From positions 1-64,000 of the forward strand of contig CANRXB010000008.1 in assembly GCA_947643715.1 (NCBI GenBank): a stretch of DNA of 64,000 nucleotides, written 5' to 3'. Below the pieces are notes generated by a model, which saw nothing but the letters and a program-made list of their open reading frames with translations, did not search any database and was not told the origin of the DNA. The position numbers were made by a program, and so were the translations under genes. Within the stretch, counting starts at the first letter, position 1. Each line of letters starts with the position of its first letter. The stretch comes from an uncultured bacterium (lineage in GTDB: Bacteria > Bacillota > Clostridia > Oscillospirales > Oscillospiraceae). This document shows positions 51,480 to 60,037 of the stretch, piece by piece.

Positions 51480-53033
51480 TCACATGACATAGGCAATTTT
51501 GTTGACCCCAACTACACCGCGTTTCATCACCTTGATGCTTATTGTGCTGTATTCAACCTTGCCTATAGAGACACGCTCTAAAGATACCCTTGGGATTTCA
51601 CAACGCGCAATATCCTTTTCCTTAATTTTGATAACATCTAAGCCTATGTACTCCAGAATATCGGGCGGCAATTCGTAATTCTGGTCAACAAGCCCGAAAC
51701 AGGTGAAGCCGGAATCCGCGCAGAAGGATAAAAACACCTTTTCGCCTACCTCAAGTGTGACGCTCGCTGCAACACTGCCAAGGAAGCTCCCTAACAGATA
51801 ACCGACCACGGGGATTACTGGCTGGAGAGCAAGCCCTCCACCGATAGCCGCAGCGGAAACTATGACTTCTTTGGTCAATGCGTAGCCCATCTGTCCAGGA
51901 GTGCTTTTCCCGCAGGCAACATTAAAGCTGTATTTCATGGCATCCATAACTATGACAGTTATTGCACCAATTACTGTGCTATCAGCACCCATGAATGCTT
52001 TGCCAAGTTTTCCCGCTTGGCAGGCGATGGTCAAGCCAGATGAAACGGAGCCTCGGATAAACCCTGTTGCGGAAGCCGATATAGCTGTCCAGCCAGACCG
52101 CTTAAGCTGGGCAATATCTATCTCGCCATTTTTTATCAGGTAGTCAATGGCTTTGAATATCTCAGGAGCCATTTGAAGGACAAACGTAATGACGGCAGAC
52201 GTATAACCTGCTTTAAGGGCCTGCTTAAAAATGTACTCTCTGGTAATCAAATCTAAGCTGATTCCAAAATTTGCAGCATCAAAGTCCTCTTCTTTTGCCA
52301 GGGCAGCAATAGCCTCGGATTCATCCTTCGTCAAAGGAATGGACTCCGTGCCATCACTGGCTTTGATCCTGTCACTTAGCCTTTCGAGGGTTTCTTTATA
52401 GTTCTGGTAGACAGCAGCACGATTCGGTCCTTCTTTGCCAAGTTCCTCATTCATTTTCCGGGTGAGGTAGGCAATCGCATCATCCATTTGATCTGAAGGA
52501 ATGATGCGACCTTGCCCATAATAGACGGATTTGAGTAACTCTTGAGTCTCATTGGGGTAGCCGTATCGTGCGATGTACTCCTCAAAAGTCATCGGGCTTC
52601 CAGCTCTGGGTTTGCTTAAGTACTCATGATAGGCTTCGATCACATTTTTGGCCTGCATTGCGGCTGAACCCTTAGAGCCCTTCCCGCTGCCATAATATTT
52701 CAGACTAAAGGGGACCTTTGATCCGTCAGCCGCATGAAGGGTAACATCAACAGAAGCGTGACCGTTATCGCCCTCCCTAACGGCTTTAGCTACAGAATCT
52801 CGCAAAGCGGCATTTATGTTAAAGGTTCCGCTATGCCATGCCTCGGCTATGAATCCTTTTAGTTGTTCTGCCGCTTGATTGTTTGTTGAGAAAGCGTTAA
52901 TCTCATCGTTTAGGGCTTGGATGGCATCTTCTACTCGTCCAACGTATGCAGCTCCGGCATCGGCACCCACTGCGGCTCCCCCATACTTAGAATAGAAATC
53001 CCAGCCCTCTTTCACCGCTTCAGTAACAACCAT
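51480..53033 (-). CDS. Uncharacterised 517-aa protein with hydrophobic Gly/Ala-rich C-terminal segments
   Basis: Long ORF with non-shadow codon usage; helical N-terminus; AAAIGGGLALQPVIPVVGYLLGSFLGSVAASVTLEVGEKVFLSF; starts 3 nt after stop of 196-aa ORF. Confidence 0.8.
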   Translation of the reverse strand: MVVTEAVKEGWDFYSKYGGAAVGADAGAAYVGRVEDAIQALNDEINAFSTNNQAAEQLKGFIAEAWHSGTFNINAALRDSVAKAVREGDNGHASVDVTLHAADGSKVPFSLKYYGSGKGSKGSAAMQAKNVIEAYHEYLSKPRAGSPMTFEEYIARYGYPNETQELLKSVYYGQGRIIPSDQMDDAIAYLTRKMNEELGKEGPNRAAVYQNYKETLERLSDRIKASDGTESIPLTKDESEAIAALAKEEDFDAANFGISLDLITREYIFKQALKAGYTSAVITFVLQMAPEIFKAIDYLIKNGEIDIAQLKRSGWTAISASATGFIRGSVSSGLTIACQAGKLGKAFMGADSTVIGAITVIVMDAMKYSFNVACGKSTPGQMGYALTKEVIVSAAAIGGGLALQPVIPVVGYLLGSFLGSVAASVTLEVGEKVFLSFCADSGFTCFGLVDQNYELPPDILEYIGLDVIKIKEKDIARCEIPRVSLERVSIGKVEYSTISIKVMKRGVVGVNKIAYVM

Positions 53034-53036
53034 GGC

Positions 53037-53627
53037 TTATCCCTTCAAAAATTGGTCGAGGTGGTTGTAGTACAGCTCATTCATGCCAAGCATCAGCATT
53101 TGCTGGCGAACGATTTTCCCATCATCAAACCCGTCTTTTATCAAGCTGGCAGCGAAAGCTGGCCAGACAAAAGGCAAGAAAGCGGTCGCTAATCCCTTCC
53201 CCACGGTTCGTTTATTTAACCCCAGCTTCTTTTCCTTCTTGGTCACCCCATTTTTAACTTTAGTGCGTAATTCAGCCAAGAATTTCTCGTAGTTCTCTTT
53301 CTTCTTTAGGGCTTTTTCATCAATCGTCAAAAGAGCCTGAGAACCCGCCCAACCGTAGATGATGCCATATTTGTCATACTTAATGTCCATTATAGGCGAC
53401 AACTGGTCACTACCCTTAATATCATCAATGAGCAAGACCTTAGACTTTATCGTTCCCGCCTCCTTATTTTGAATCCAGACTTTCTCGGTCCACGGCACGA
53501 TTTCGACACTACCATCTTCGACACCGACAATCCTATCTTCATGGTCATCATCGGTTTCCAATAGCTTGCGAAGCTGGTTGATTGCCATTTCATCCCTGTT
53601 CTTGTAAACGACAATAAGTGTTTGCAT
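53037..53627 (-). CDS. Uncharacterised 196-aa protein, coupled with downstream 517-aa ORF
   Basis: MQTLIVVYKNRDEMAINQLRKLLETDDDHEDRIVGVEDGSVEIVPWTEKVWIQ...KVLLIDDIKGSDQL; alternating beta/alpha pattern plus hydrophobic C-terminal segment. Confidence 0.78.
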   Translation of the reverse strand: MQTLIVVYKNRDEMAINQLRKLLETDDDHEDRIVGVEDGSVEIVPWTEKVWIQNKEAGTIKSKVLLIDDIKGSDQLSPIMDIKYDKYGIIYGWAGSQALLTIDEKALKKKENYEKFLAELRTKVKNGVTKKEKKLGLNKRTVGKGLATAFLPFVWPAFAASLIKDGFDDGKIVRQQMLMLGMNELYYNHLDQFLKG

Positions 53628-53866
53628 AGCTTCTTTTCTCCTTCCAATCTATGATGTCAGTGCATATATGAGAGAATGTGTACTATGGTTAGACAATAGT
53701 CAGCTAATTATAGCACAACCTATCATAAAAAGTCAAAACTTCTGAGGCCGTGGAAACGGCTTTTTTTCTTTTGTGGAAGGCCCCCTTCCCTTCCGTCAAG
53801 TATAATAAACAGGCGCATTTTTGCGCCCCTACGCATCGGTTTATATGCGGGGAGGGAGGTGATTGA

Positions 53867-55045
53867 ATGAAAGGGAAAAAGAAGGGGAAGACCGCAGGGC
53901 CGTCCAAGCAGGAGCGAAAGGACGCAGTACGCAAAAAGGTCCAGGAGGCGTTCTCTGGCGAGGTGAAGGTCGAAATCATACCAGCGACTTATGATCTTGA
54001 GCCGGAGGTGCCAAGGGTGCTGCGTGTGGCTGCTTACTGCCGCGTCAGCACCGACCAGGCCAGCCAGACCGGGAGCTACGAGTTGCAGGTGCAGTATTAT
54101 GAGAATTACATCCAAAACCACCCCGGCTGGGAGTATGTAGGCACTTTTGCAGACGAGGGCATTTCTGGTACGAGTGTCGCCAAGAGGAAACAGTTCAAGG
54201 AGATGATCGAGGCTTGCAAGGAGGGAAGAATCGACCTCATCATCACGAAGGACATCCGCCGCTTTGCGAGGAACACCCTCGATTGCCTGTCCTACATCCG
54301 GCAGCTTAAGAAACTCGACCCGCCAGTTGGAATCCTCTTTGAGGACGAGCATCTGAACACACTGGATAGGGGCATTGACGCCATGCTTGCCCTGTTGAGC
54401 AGCGTTGCACAGGGTGAGTCGGAAAACAAGTCGGAGGCCATCAAATGGTCGTACAAGAGGCGTTTTGCCAAAGGCATGACGCTTGCTCCGACCTGGGCCT
54501 TGCTCGGCTATGACACCGATGAGAAAGGGAATATGTTCATTGTGCCGGACGAGGCTGATACCGTGAGATTCATCTACGCCAACTACCTTGACGGGGTATC
54601 GGTGAAAGAAATCGCCGCTATGCTGACCGCCGCCCAGGTGCCGACCGTGAAGGGCCTTGAGGTGTGGCCAGTAGGGAGCGTTTACAACATCCTCCGAAAT
54701 GAAAAATACTGTGGGGATGTTATCAATCAGAAGACCGTCACCCCAGATTTCCTCGACCATAAGGTGGTCAAGAACCGGGGCCAGGAGCGGAAGTACATCG
54801 TCCGCGACCACCACCCCGCCATCATCGAGCGGAGCGATTGGGACAAGGTGCAAGCCATGCTCTCTGACCGCAGCCGCAGGCGCGGGCGGACGAGGAAGGA
54901 CAAGCCCATCGAGCGGCTGGCAATCACCACTATCAAGCGGGGACGTTTGAAGGGCTTTGTCGTCCTTGACCCCCACTGGAGCCGAAAGGACTGGACGAAG
55001 GTCCTGTCCGCACTGAACATTCAAAGCGAAGAAAAGGAGAATTGA
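53867..55045 (+). CDS. Serine recombinase (LSR family; short, without recognisable zinc ribbon)
   Basis: LRVAAYCRVSTDQASQTGSYELQVQYYENYIQNHPGWEYVGTFADEGISGTS...DLIITKDIRRFARNTLDCLSYIRQLK; ends LKGFVVLDPHWSRKDWTKVLSALN. Confidence 0.95.
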   Translation: MKGKKKGKTAGPSKQERKDAVRKKVQEAFSGEVKVEIIPATYDLEPEVPRVLRVAAYCRVSTDQASQTGSYELQVQYYENYIQNHPGWEYVGTFADEGISGTSVAKRKQFKEMIEACKEGRIDLIITKDIRRFARNTLDCLSYIRQLKKLDPPVGILFEDEHLNTLDRGIDAMLALLSSVAQGESENKSEAIKWSYKRRFAKGMTLAPTWALLGYDTDEKGNMFIVPDEADTVRFIYANYLDGVSVKEIAAMLTAAQVPTVKGLEVWPVGSVYNILRNEKYCGDVINQKTVTPDFLDHKVVKNRGQERKYIVRDHHPAIIERSDWDKVQAMLSDRSRRRGRTRKDKPIERLAITTIKRGRLKGFVVLDPHWSRKDWTKVLSALNIQSEEKEN

Positions 55046-55479
55046 TTATGTCCATGTTGAGCAAGTTCGAGGTCATCGAGATCGTGAAGCACGTCCCACC
55101 CATGTCCCTCATCATCGAGCCGACCAAGCTCCGGCAGACGCGGGGCATCGTGGAGGCGTTGGAGTACGCGCCGTTCGTCCACTACCTGCTGGACAGCGGC
55201 TCCAAGAAGCTGGCCATCCAGGTGACCACCGAGAAGGACCCGCAGAAGGTCGCCTTCTCCAAGGAGAAGGACGAGCAGGGCGCGTTGGCGGTGCTGTACC
55301 AGAACAGCAAGCTGGTGGAGACCATCCGGGCGGTCATGCCGGAGTGGGACCCCAGCAAGAAATACAAGGTCCCCGGCACCTACAGCAAGACGGACAAGGC
55401 CATCATCTTCGACTTGAAGAAGGGTGTGCCGTATGCCCGTGGGGAGCATAAGAAAAAGGGCGAGGCCACTGAGGAGTAA
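55042..55479 (+). CDS. Small uncharacterised protein co-transcribed with serine recombinase
   Basis: 145 aa; start overlaps the recombinase stop (55042-55045). Confidence 0.75.
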   Translation: MIMSMLSKFEVIEIVKHVPPMSLIIEPTKLRQTRGIVEALEYAPFVHYLLDSGSKKLAIQVTTEKDPQKVAFSKEKDEQGALAVLYQNSKLVETIRAVMPEWDPSKKYKVPGTYSKTDKAIIFDLKKGVPYARGEHKKKGEATEE

Positions 55480-55521
55480 GCGAGGCAGGCCCGGATGAGA
55501 GGGGGCTGATAACGAAGAAAA

Positions 55522-55558
55522 GGGGGCGACCGCCAGCGTTGAACTGGTAGGTCGCCCC
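55522..55558 (-). terminator. Terminator hairpin, copy 1 of duplicated 37-nt element
   Basis: gggggcgaccgccagcgttgaactggtaggtcgcccc; followed on minus strand by CTTTTCTTCG; downstream of the radical SAM gene. Confidence 0.75.
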
Positions 55559-55577
55559 ATTGCTGTGATTACACTTG

Positions 55578-56684
55578 TTAGTATCCCTTATTTGAGATAA
55601 GGCGCCTAATCATCGGGTTAGCTTGTCGGTCAGCCAAACGGTGATCTTCGGAGTCTGAGAGATAGGTCTTAATGTATGAATAAATCCCTTTGGTAATCTT
55701 GCAGGTTGAACCGCCGTTTTCGGTAATTCCGCCCTCGTTTAACGCCACATTGTTGCAACCACCAGCACAGAAAGGAAACACTTCACAGTTTTGGCATTTG
55801 TATCGCCGTTCGATTGCGCCCTCAAGAAGGCGGCGAAAACCATCGGATTGGAACGCATCGGATAATTTGTCGTAATCCCAAATGCTCCCCAGGCCAAACT
55901 CATCCGGAAAGTATCGATTACATGGAACAATGCTTCCATCATATCTTATGCCTAACCACTTGCCAAGACATGACGTATATTTACAAACACTCTTTTTCCC
56001 AAAAATGATGAATTTAAGGATTCTTTCAAAGTAGTCCACATGGACGTTGCATTTTGCATCTGCAATCCAGTAATCAAAGAATTCTTGTAGCCGCTGAATT
56101 GTATGTGATGCATCCAGAGCCAATTCAGAATCATTCACTGCTGTAGTGTGAACATAGGGGTTGATACTATAATTGGCGTTTAGACGTTTAAATAATTCAT
56201 AACTTTCAATGAGAGTGTCCACATTTTTTCGGGACAAAACCATGATGAAACCGCAGGCTTTCCCGCGGCTCAGAAGTTTTTCCCGTCCAGCTAATATCCT
56301 TTCGGAGTCTCCTCTTAAATACTCATTGTTTATCCCATCAAATGAGCTCCCCACCCCGATATGGCTGCTACATAGAAAATCTGCCATATCATCGGTAAGA
56401 AGAGTCAAATTGCTCTGCATCCGATTTATTACATGAACACCAGGGTATGACGTTTGTAGCTGTAAGGCTTCTTCAAAAAAAGATTTACCCATGCAGAGAG
56501 GTTCTCCGCCATGCCAAATGATGAGCACATTTTGATAGCAGGCAAAAGTAATGTCATACAACCTACGTAGTGTCTCACCACTCATTCTTCCCTCTTTTTC
56601 GTGGAAACTACTATGGAAACAATAAACGCAATTCATGTTACAGCAATCCGTGGGCATTACCAAGAGATTAATTTTATTCTTCAT
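55578..56684 (-). CDS. Radical SAM/SPASM peptide maturase
   Basis: DCCNMNCVYCFHSSF (CxxxCxxC), WHGGEPLCMG, SPASM Cys pattern CKYTSC...GSIVPCNRYFPDEFGLGSIWD...CQNCEVFPFCAGGCNN. Confidence 0.93.
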   Translation of the reverse strand: MKNKINLLVMPTDCCNMNCVYCFHSSFHEKEGRMSGETLRRLYDITFACYQNVLIIWHGGEPLCMGKSFFEEALQLQTSYPGVHVINRMQSNLTLLTDDMADFLCSSHIGVGSSFDGINNEYLRGDSERILAGREKLLSRGKACGFIMVLSRKNVDTLIESYELFKRLNANYSINPYVHTTAVNDSELALDASHTIQRLQEFFDYWIADAKCNVHVDYFERILKFIIFGKKSVCKYTSCLGKWLGIRYDGSIVPCNRYFPDEFGLGSIWDYDKLSDAFQSDGFRRLLEGAIERRYKCQNCEVFPFCAGGCNNVALNEGGITENGGSTCKITKGIYSYIKTYLSDSEDHRLADRQANPMIRRLISNKGY

Positions 56685-56693
56685 TCCAGGGCC

Positions 56694-56999
56694 TCAGTAG
56701 TCATCGTGCGAATCCTCGTGCTTTGTATCGGTGTAATCATCGTAGTCATCATGGGTATCTTCGTGTTGAGTATCCGTATAGTCATCATGGTCTTCATGGT
56801 CGTCATACCAATCATCATCTGTGTGGGTATCACGGCAATACCAATCATCATCGTGATCATTACCTTCATCAGTATGGCGATTCCTGCAAGAATAGTCATC
56901 GTCATAATCGCTACCTCTATCTGTGTGATCATCATAACCGTAGGAAGATGAATACCCGGTTTGGCTCTCATACTCGGAAAACAGTTCATCGATGCTCAT
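56694..56999 (-). CDS. Candidate RiPP precursor: repetitive Asp/His/Tyr-rich peptide
   Basis: 101 aa MSIDELFSEYESQTGYSSSYGYDDHTDRGSDYDDDYSCRNRHTDEGNDHDDDWYCRDTHTDDDWYDDHEDHDDYTDTQHEDTHDDYDDYTDTKHEDSHDDY; 9 nt upstream of the radical SAM start, same strand. Confidence 0.8.
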   Translation of the reverse strand: MSIDELFSEYESQTGYSSSYGYDDHTDRGSDYDDDYSCRNRHTDEGNDHDDDWYCRDTHTDDDWYDDHEDHDDYTDTQHEDTHDDYDDYTDTKHEDSHDDY

Positions 57000-57167
57000 C
57001 AGCGCCCACCCCCAGTGAAGAGATATGGAATAATTCTACCATCCAGCGTTAATCAATCATATCACCGCACAAAGGTCATGTCAAGGCCAGTGCAACCACA
57101 CAAATCCAGCCCTTATTGATTCAATTTCATGCCCAGAACCAAATACTGAAAAGGCTGACAGCAAAAC

Positions 57168-57204
57168 GGGGGCGACCGCCAGCGTTGCACTGGAAGGTCG
57201 CCCC
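57168..57204 (-). terminator. Terminator hairpin, copy 2 of duplicated 37-nt element
   Basis: gggggcgaccgccagcgttgcactggaaggtcgcccc (35/37 identical to 55522-55558); downstream of the 57223 stop, followed on minus strand by CCGTTTTGCTG. Confidence 0.7.
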
Positions 57205-57222
57205 CGTCTTGGGTTGCTGGTG

Positions 57223-58653
57223 TCAGGTTATGTCCTTGGCCCGAAGCTCGGTGCCATCGAGCAGGAAGAAGTCGATGCTCCCGTCAGGGTGAACGAGGCA
57301 GCGTTCCAGCACCTTGTTCACGATGGCGGTGTCAAGCCCGGTCAGTGGCTCGGCATCGGCGGTGAGGTTAATGAGCTGCTCTGCGCGGTAGGCCAGGAGT
57401 GCGTTCTCATCGGCGCACTCGACTGTCCGCTCCCACTCCGGGAGGTACTTCTCCCTGTATGCCAGGAGATAGTTCCAGGCATCCACGAAGGCTTGATGTA
57501 AGGCCCGCTCCTCGATCTTCTCACAGCCGCAACCAGGCACTCCCTTCACCTCATAGTAACTGGAACACATCCAGACGATTTTCTTGGCGTTGAGGCGGGT
57601 CAGCGTCCGTCTGCGGAAAAGCCGACCACACTTTCCGCAGAACACCTTGGTGGAGAAGGGCTGCTCGTCCGTGTAGCGACCACTGGTTCGGAGCTGCCCA
57701 GCGTCCAGGTAAAGGCTCCGCCGCTCGATCTCCATCTGGACGATGTCCCACAAATCCTTGGGGATGATGGCCTCGTGGTTGTGCTTGACCCAAACCTGGT
57801 CAACCTCGCCATTATTCTTGACTGTCTTTTTACTGAGGTAGTCGGCGGTATAGGTCTTTTGGAGTAACGCATCGCCGGTGTACTTCTCATTGCGGAGGAT
57901 GCCCATGATGGTGGACACACACCACTTCGGCTCTCCCATGACTCCGGGAACTCCCTCCTCCCGGAGCCGCCGAGCAATCACCCCAGGGCCGTTGCCGTCC
58001 ATGAACTCAGCGTAGATGCGGCGAACAATAGCGGCCTGCTCCGGGTTTACCACCAGCCTCCCATCCTTGTCCTTGTCATAGCCGAGGAAGCGGTTGGTGT
58101 TGAGATGCAGCACCCCTTGGGTGAACAGGTAGCGGATACCCCAGGTGGTGTTCTCCGAGATGGAGCGGCTCTCGTCCTGGGCCAGCGAGGAGAGGATCGT
58201 GAAAAGCAACTCGCCGGAGCCGTCCAGGGTGTTGATTCCCTCCTTCTCAAACACCACCCCGATGCCCAGGTCTTTGAGCAGCCGTGTGTACTTTAGGCAA
58301 TCCTGGGTGTTCCGGGCGAACCGGCTAATCGACTTCGTAATGACCATGTCAATTTTTCCGGCCTTGCAGTCGGCAATCATGCGGTGGAACTCCTCTCGGT
58401 GGCGGGTGTTCGTGCCGGTAATGCCACGGTCGGGGTAGATGTCCACCAGTTCATACTCCGGGTGCCGCCGAGCATAGTCGAGGAAATACTCCTTCTGGTT
58501 TTCAAAACTCAGGAGCTGATCCTCTTGCTCAGTGGAAACGCGGCAGTAGGCAGCAAGGCGGATTCTGTGCTGTCGGGTGGCGGCACGGTTGCGGGTTTCT
58601 GGCCTCGCAGGGATGTGAAGGACTTCTCTGGTTGGTGTGCTTACTCTTGGCAT
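57223..58653 (-). CDS. Large serine recombinase with zinc-ribbon domain
   Basis: IRLAAYCRVSTEQEDQLLSFENQKEYFLDYARRHPEYELVDIYPDRGITGTN...FCGKCGRLFRRRTLTR...CSSYYEVKGVPGCGCEKI. Confidence 0.96.
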   Translation of the reverse strand: MPRVSTPTREVLHIPARPETRNRAATRQHRIRLAAYCRVSTEQEDQLLSFENQKEYFLDYARRHPEYELVDIYPDRGITGTNTRHREEFHRMIADCKAGKIDMVITKSISRFARNTQDCLKYTRLLKDLGIGVVFEKEGINTLDGSGELLFTILSSLAQDESRSISENTTWGIRYLFTQGVLHLNTNRFLGYDKDKDGRLVVNPEQAAIVRRIYAEFMDGNGPGVIARRLREEGVPGVMGEPKWCVSTIMGILRNEKYTGDALLQKTYTADYLSKKTVKNNGEVDQVWVKHNHEAIIPKDLWDIVQMEIERRSLYLDAGQLRTSGRYTDEQPFSTKVFCGKCGRLFRRRTLTRLNAKKIVWMCSSYYEVKGVPGCGCEKIEERALHQAFVDAWNYLLAYREKYLPEWERTVECADENALLAYRAEQLINLTADAEPLTGLDTAIVNKVLERCLVHPDGSIDFFLLDGTELRAKDIT

Positions 58654-59888
58654 AAATCATCTTCCTTTCCATATTGGCACTCGCTGAATGCCTCGTATTC
58701 GTCTTTGGGGAGGGCGGTGAACCGATGCATCCCGAACTCGTCATCGTAGGGGATAACGGTCACTGGCTCATCGAACTCCCCCCAAGCTAACGTAACCTCC
58801 GCTGGGAGCCAGATGCCCTTGCAGGCCGCAGCCGACACCTTGATGTTGGTCTTGCAAGCCCAATACTCCCGGCGACCGTTGCTCCATTTGTGGATAAGCC
58901 TCTCGCCGCAGTAAGGGCAGAACAGTTTCCCGGTCATGGGGTAGTGGGTGCGGCAGGAGCGGGGTTGAGAAGGAGGGGGAGGTAGAGGGTTGTCCAGGTG
59001 TTCTCTCCGCTGGGCAAGGACGGCCTGGACTTCATCCCAGAGATCGGGAGGGACGATGGCATCGTGGTTGTGCTTGATGTACCACTGGTCTTGCTCCCCA
59101 CGGTTCGGATGGCTGATGCGGCGGCTGTCTTTGACCGTTTTCTGCAAAACTAAATCGCCCTTGTACATCTCATTCCGAAGTACACGGGCGACACCAGTAT
59201 CATCCCATTTCCCACCTTTGGGGGCCGGGATATTATTTTTGTTGAGATAGGCTTTGATTTTCGAGGCCCACACTCCCCTCGCAGCGAGGTCGAACATCAG
59301 CCTCACCACTTGGGCCTCGTCCTCTTTGACACAGAGGTTTCCCGCCCTGTCAGCGCAGAAGCCGTAGGTGCGCTCCGAAGCGGCTGTGCGAATCTGCTGG
59401 GCGAATTTGTGCCGGTACATCATCCTTGCGCCCTGGCTGGCACTCTCGCTCTCAGCCTGGGCGAAGGCCCCCTTGATGGTGAGCATCAACTCCCCGGAGG
59501 CGGAGAGGGTGTCGATATTCTGTAACTCGAAGAACACCGAGATACCCAGGGCCTTCAACTCGCGTGTGGCATCCAGCAGGGTGTAGGTGTTTCTGGCAAA
59601 CCGAGAGATGCTCTTGACCAGCACCATGTCGAACTTCCCGCGCCGTGCATCTTGGAGCATCTGCTGAAAACCAGGGCGGTTTTCTTTATAGCCCGTTATC
59701 CCTTCGTCACTGTACACCCCAGCGAACTCCCAAGCAGGGTTATCGCTGATGAGCTGCTGGTAGTATGCGGTCTGGTTCACCAGTGAATCCTCCTGCTCCT
59801 CGGTAGCTGTGGACACGCGGGCGTAGGCACAAACTCGGAGCCGTTTGCCGGAATTTCGGTTTTTTCTGGGAATAATACGGATGCGCAT
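58641..59888 (-). CDS. Large serine recombinase, overlaps preceding one by 13 nt
   Basis: LRVCAYARVSTATEEQEDSLVNQTAYYQQLISDNPAWEFAGVYSDEGITGYKENRPGF...FCPYCGERLIHKWSNGRREYWACKT. Confidence 0.96.
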   Translation of the reverse strand: MRIRIIPRKNRNSGKRLRVCAYARVSTATEEQEDSLVNQTAYYQQLISDNPAWEFAGVYSDEGITGYKENRPGFQQMLQDARRGKFDMVLVKSISRFARNTYTLLDATRELKALGISVFFELQNIDTLSASGELMLTIKGAFAQAESESASQGARMMYRHKFAQQIRTAASERTYGFCADRAGNLCVKEDEAQVVRLMFDLAARGVWASKIKAYLNKNNIPAPKGGKWDDTGVARVLRNEMYKGDLVLQKTVKDSRRISHPNRGEQDQWYIKHNHDAIVPPDLWDEVQAVLAQRREHLDNPLPPPPSQPRSCRTHYPMTGKLFCPYCGERLIHKWSNGRREYWACKTNIKVSAAACKGIWLPAEVTLAWGEFDEPVTVIPYDDEFGMHRFTALPKDEYEAFSECQYGKEDDLCQE

Positions 59889-59966
59889 GGGCCATCCTCC
59901 TTTCCTTTCGGGGTAGTCTATCTATCACTCTAAAGGGCCGATTAGTCAAGTAAAAGGTTGCGATTT

Positions 59967-59983
59967 TTTGAGTAATTCTCAAA
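59967..59983. repeat. 17-bp palindrome upstream of recombinase pair (candidate operator)
   Basis: tttgag-taatt-ctcaaa. Confidence 0.4.
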
Positions 59984-59986
59984 GGC

Positions 59987-60020
59987 AAAAAAGGAAGGCC
60001 GGACTGATTTTGTCCGGCCC
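59987..60020 (-). terminator. Intrinsic terminator of the EEP-RT operon
   Basis: Minus strand GGGCCGGACAAAATCAGTCCGGCCTTCCTTTTTT just after the RT stop. Confidence 0.85.
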
Positions 60021-60037
60021 ATTCTGGGGTTGAATGG

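Noticed and set aside
56601-56951. Ile/Val-rich plus-strand ORF of 116 aa (also 56681-56989 and 56723-57052)
   Set aside because: Alternative-frame readings of the repetitive GAY/CAY codons of the precursor-peptide gene.
56694-56999. CRISPR-like short repeats in the region
   Set aside because: Periodicity is codon-level repetition within a coding sequence (GAT/GAC/CAT/TAT), with no spacers or regular repeat length.
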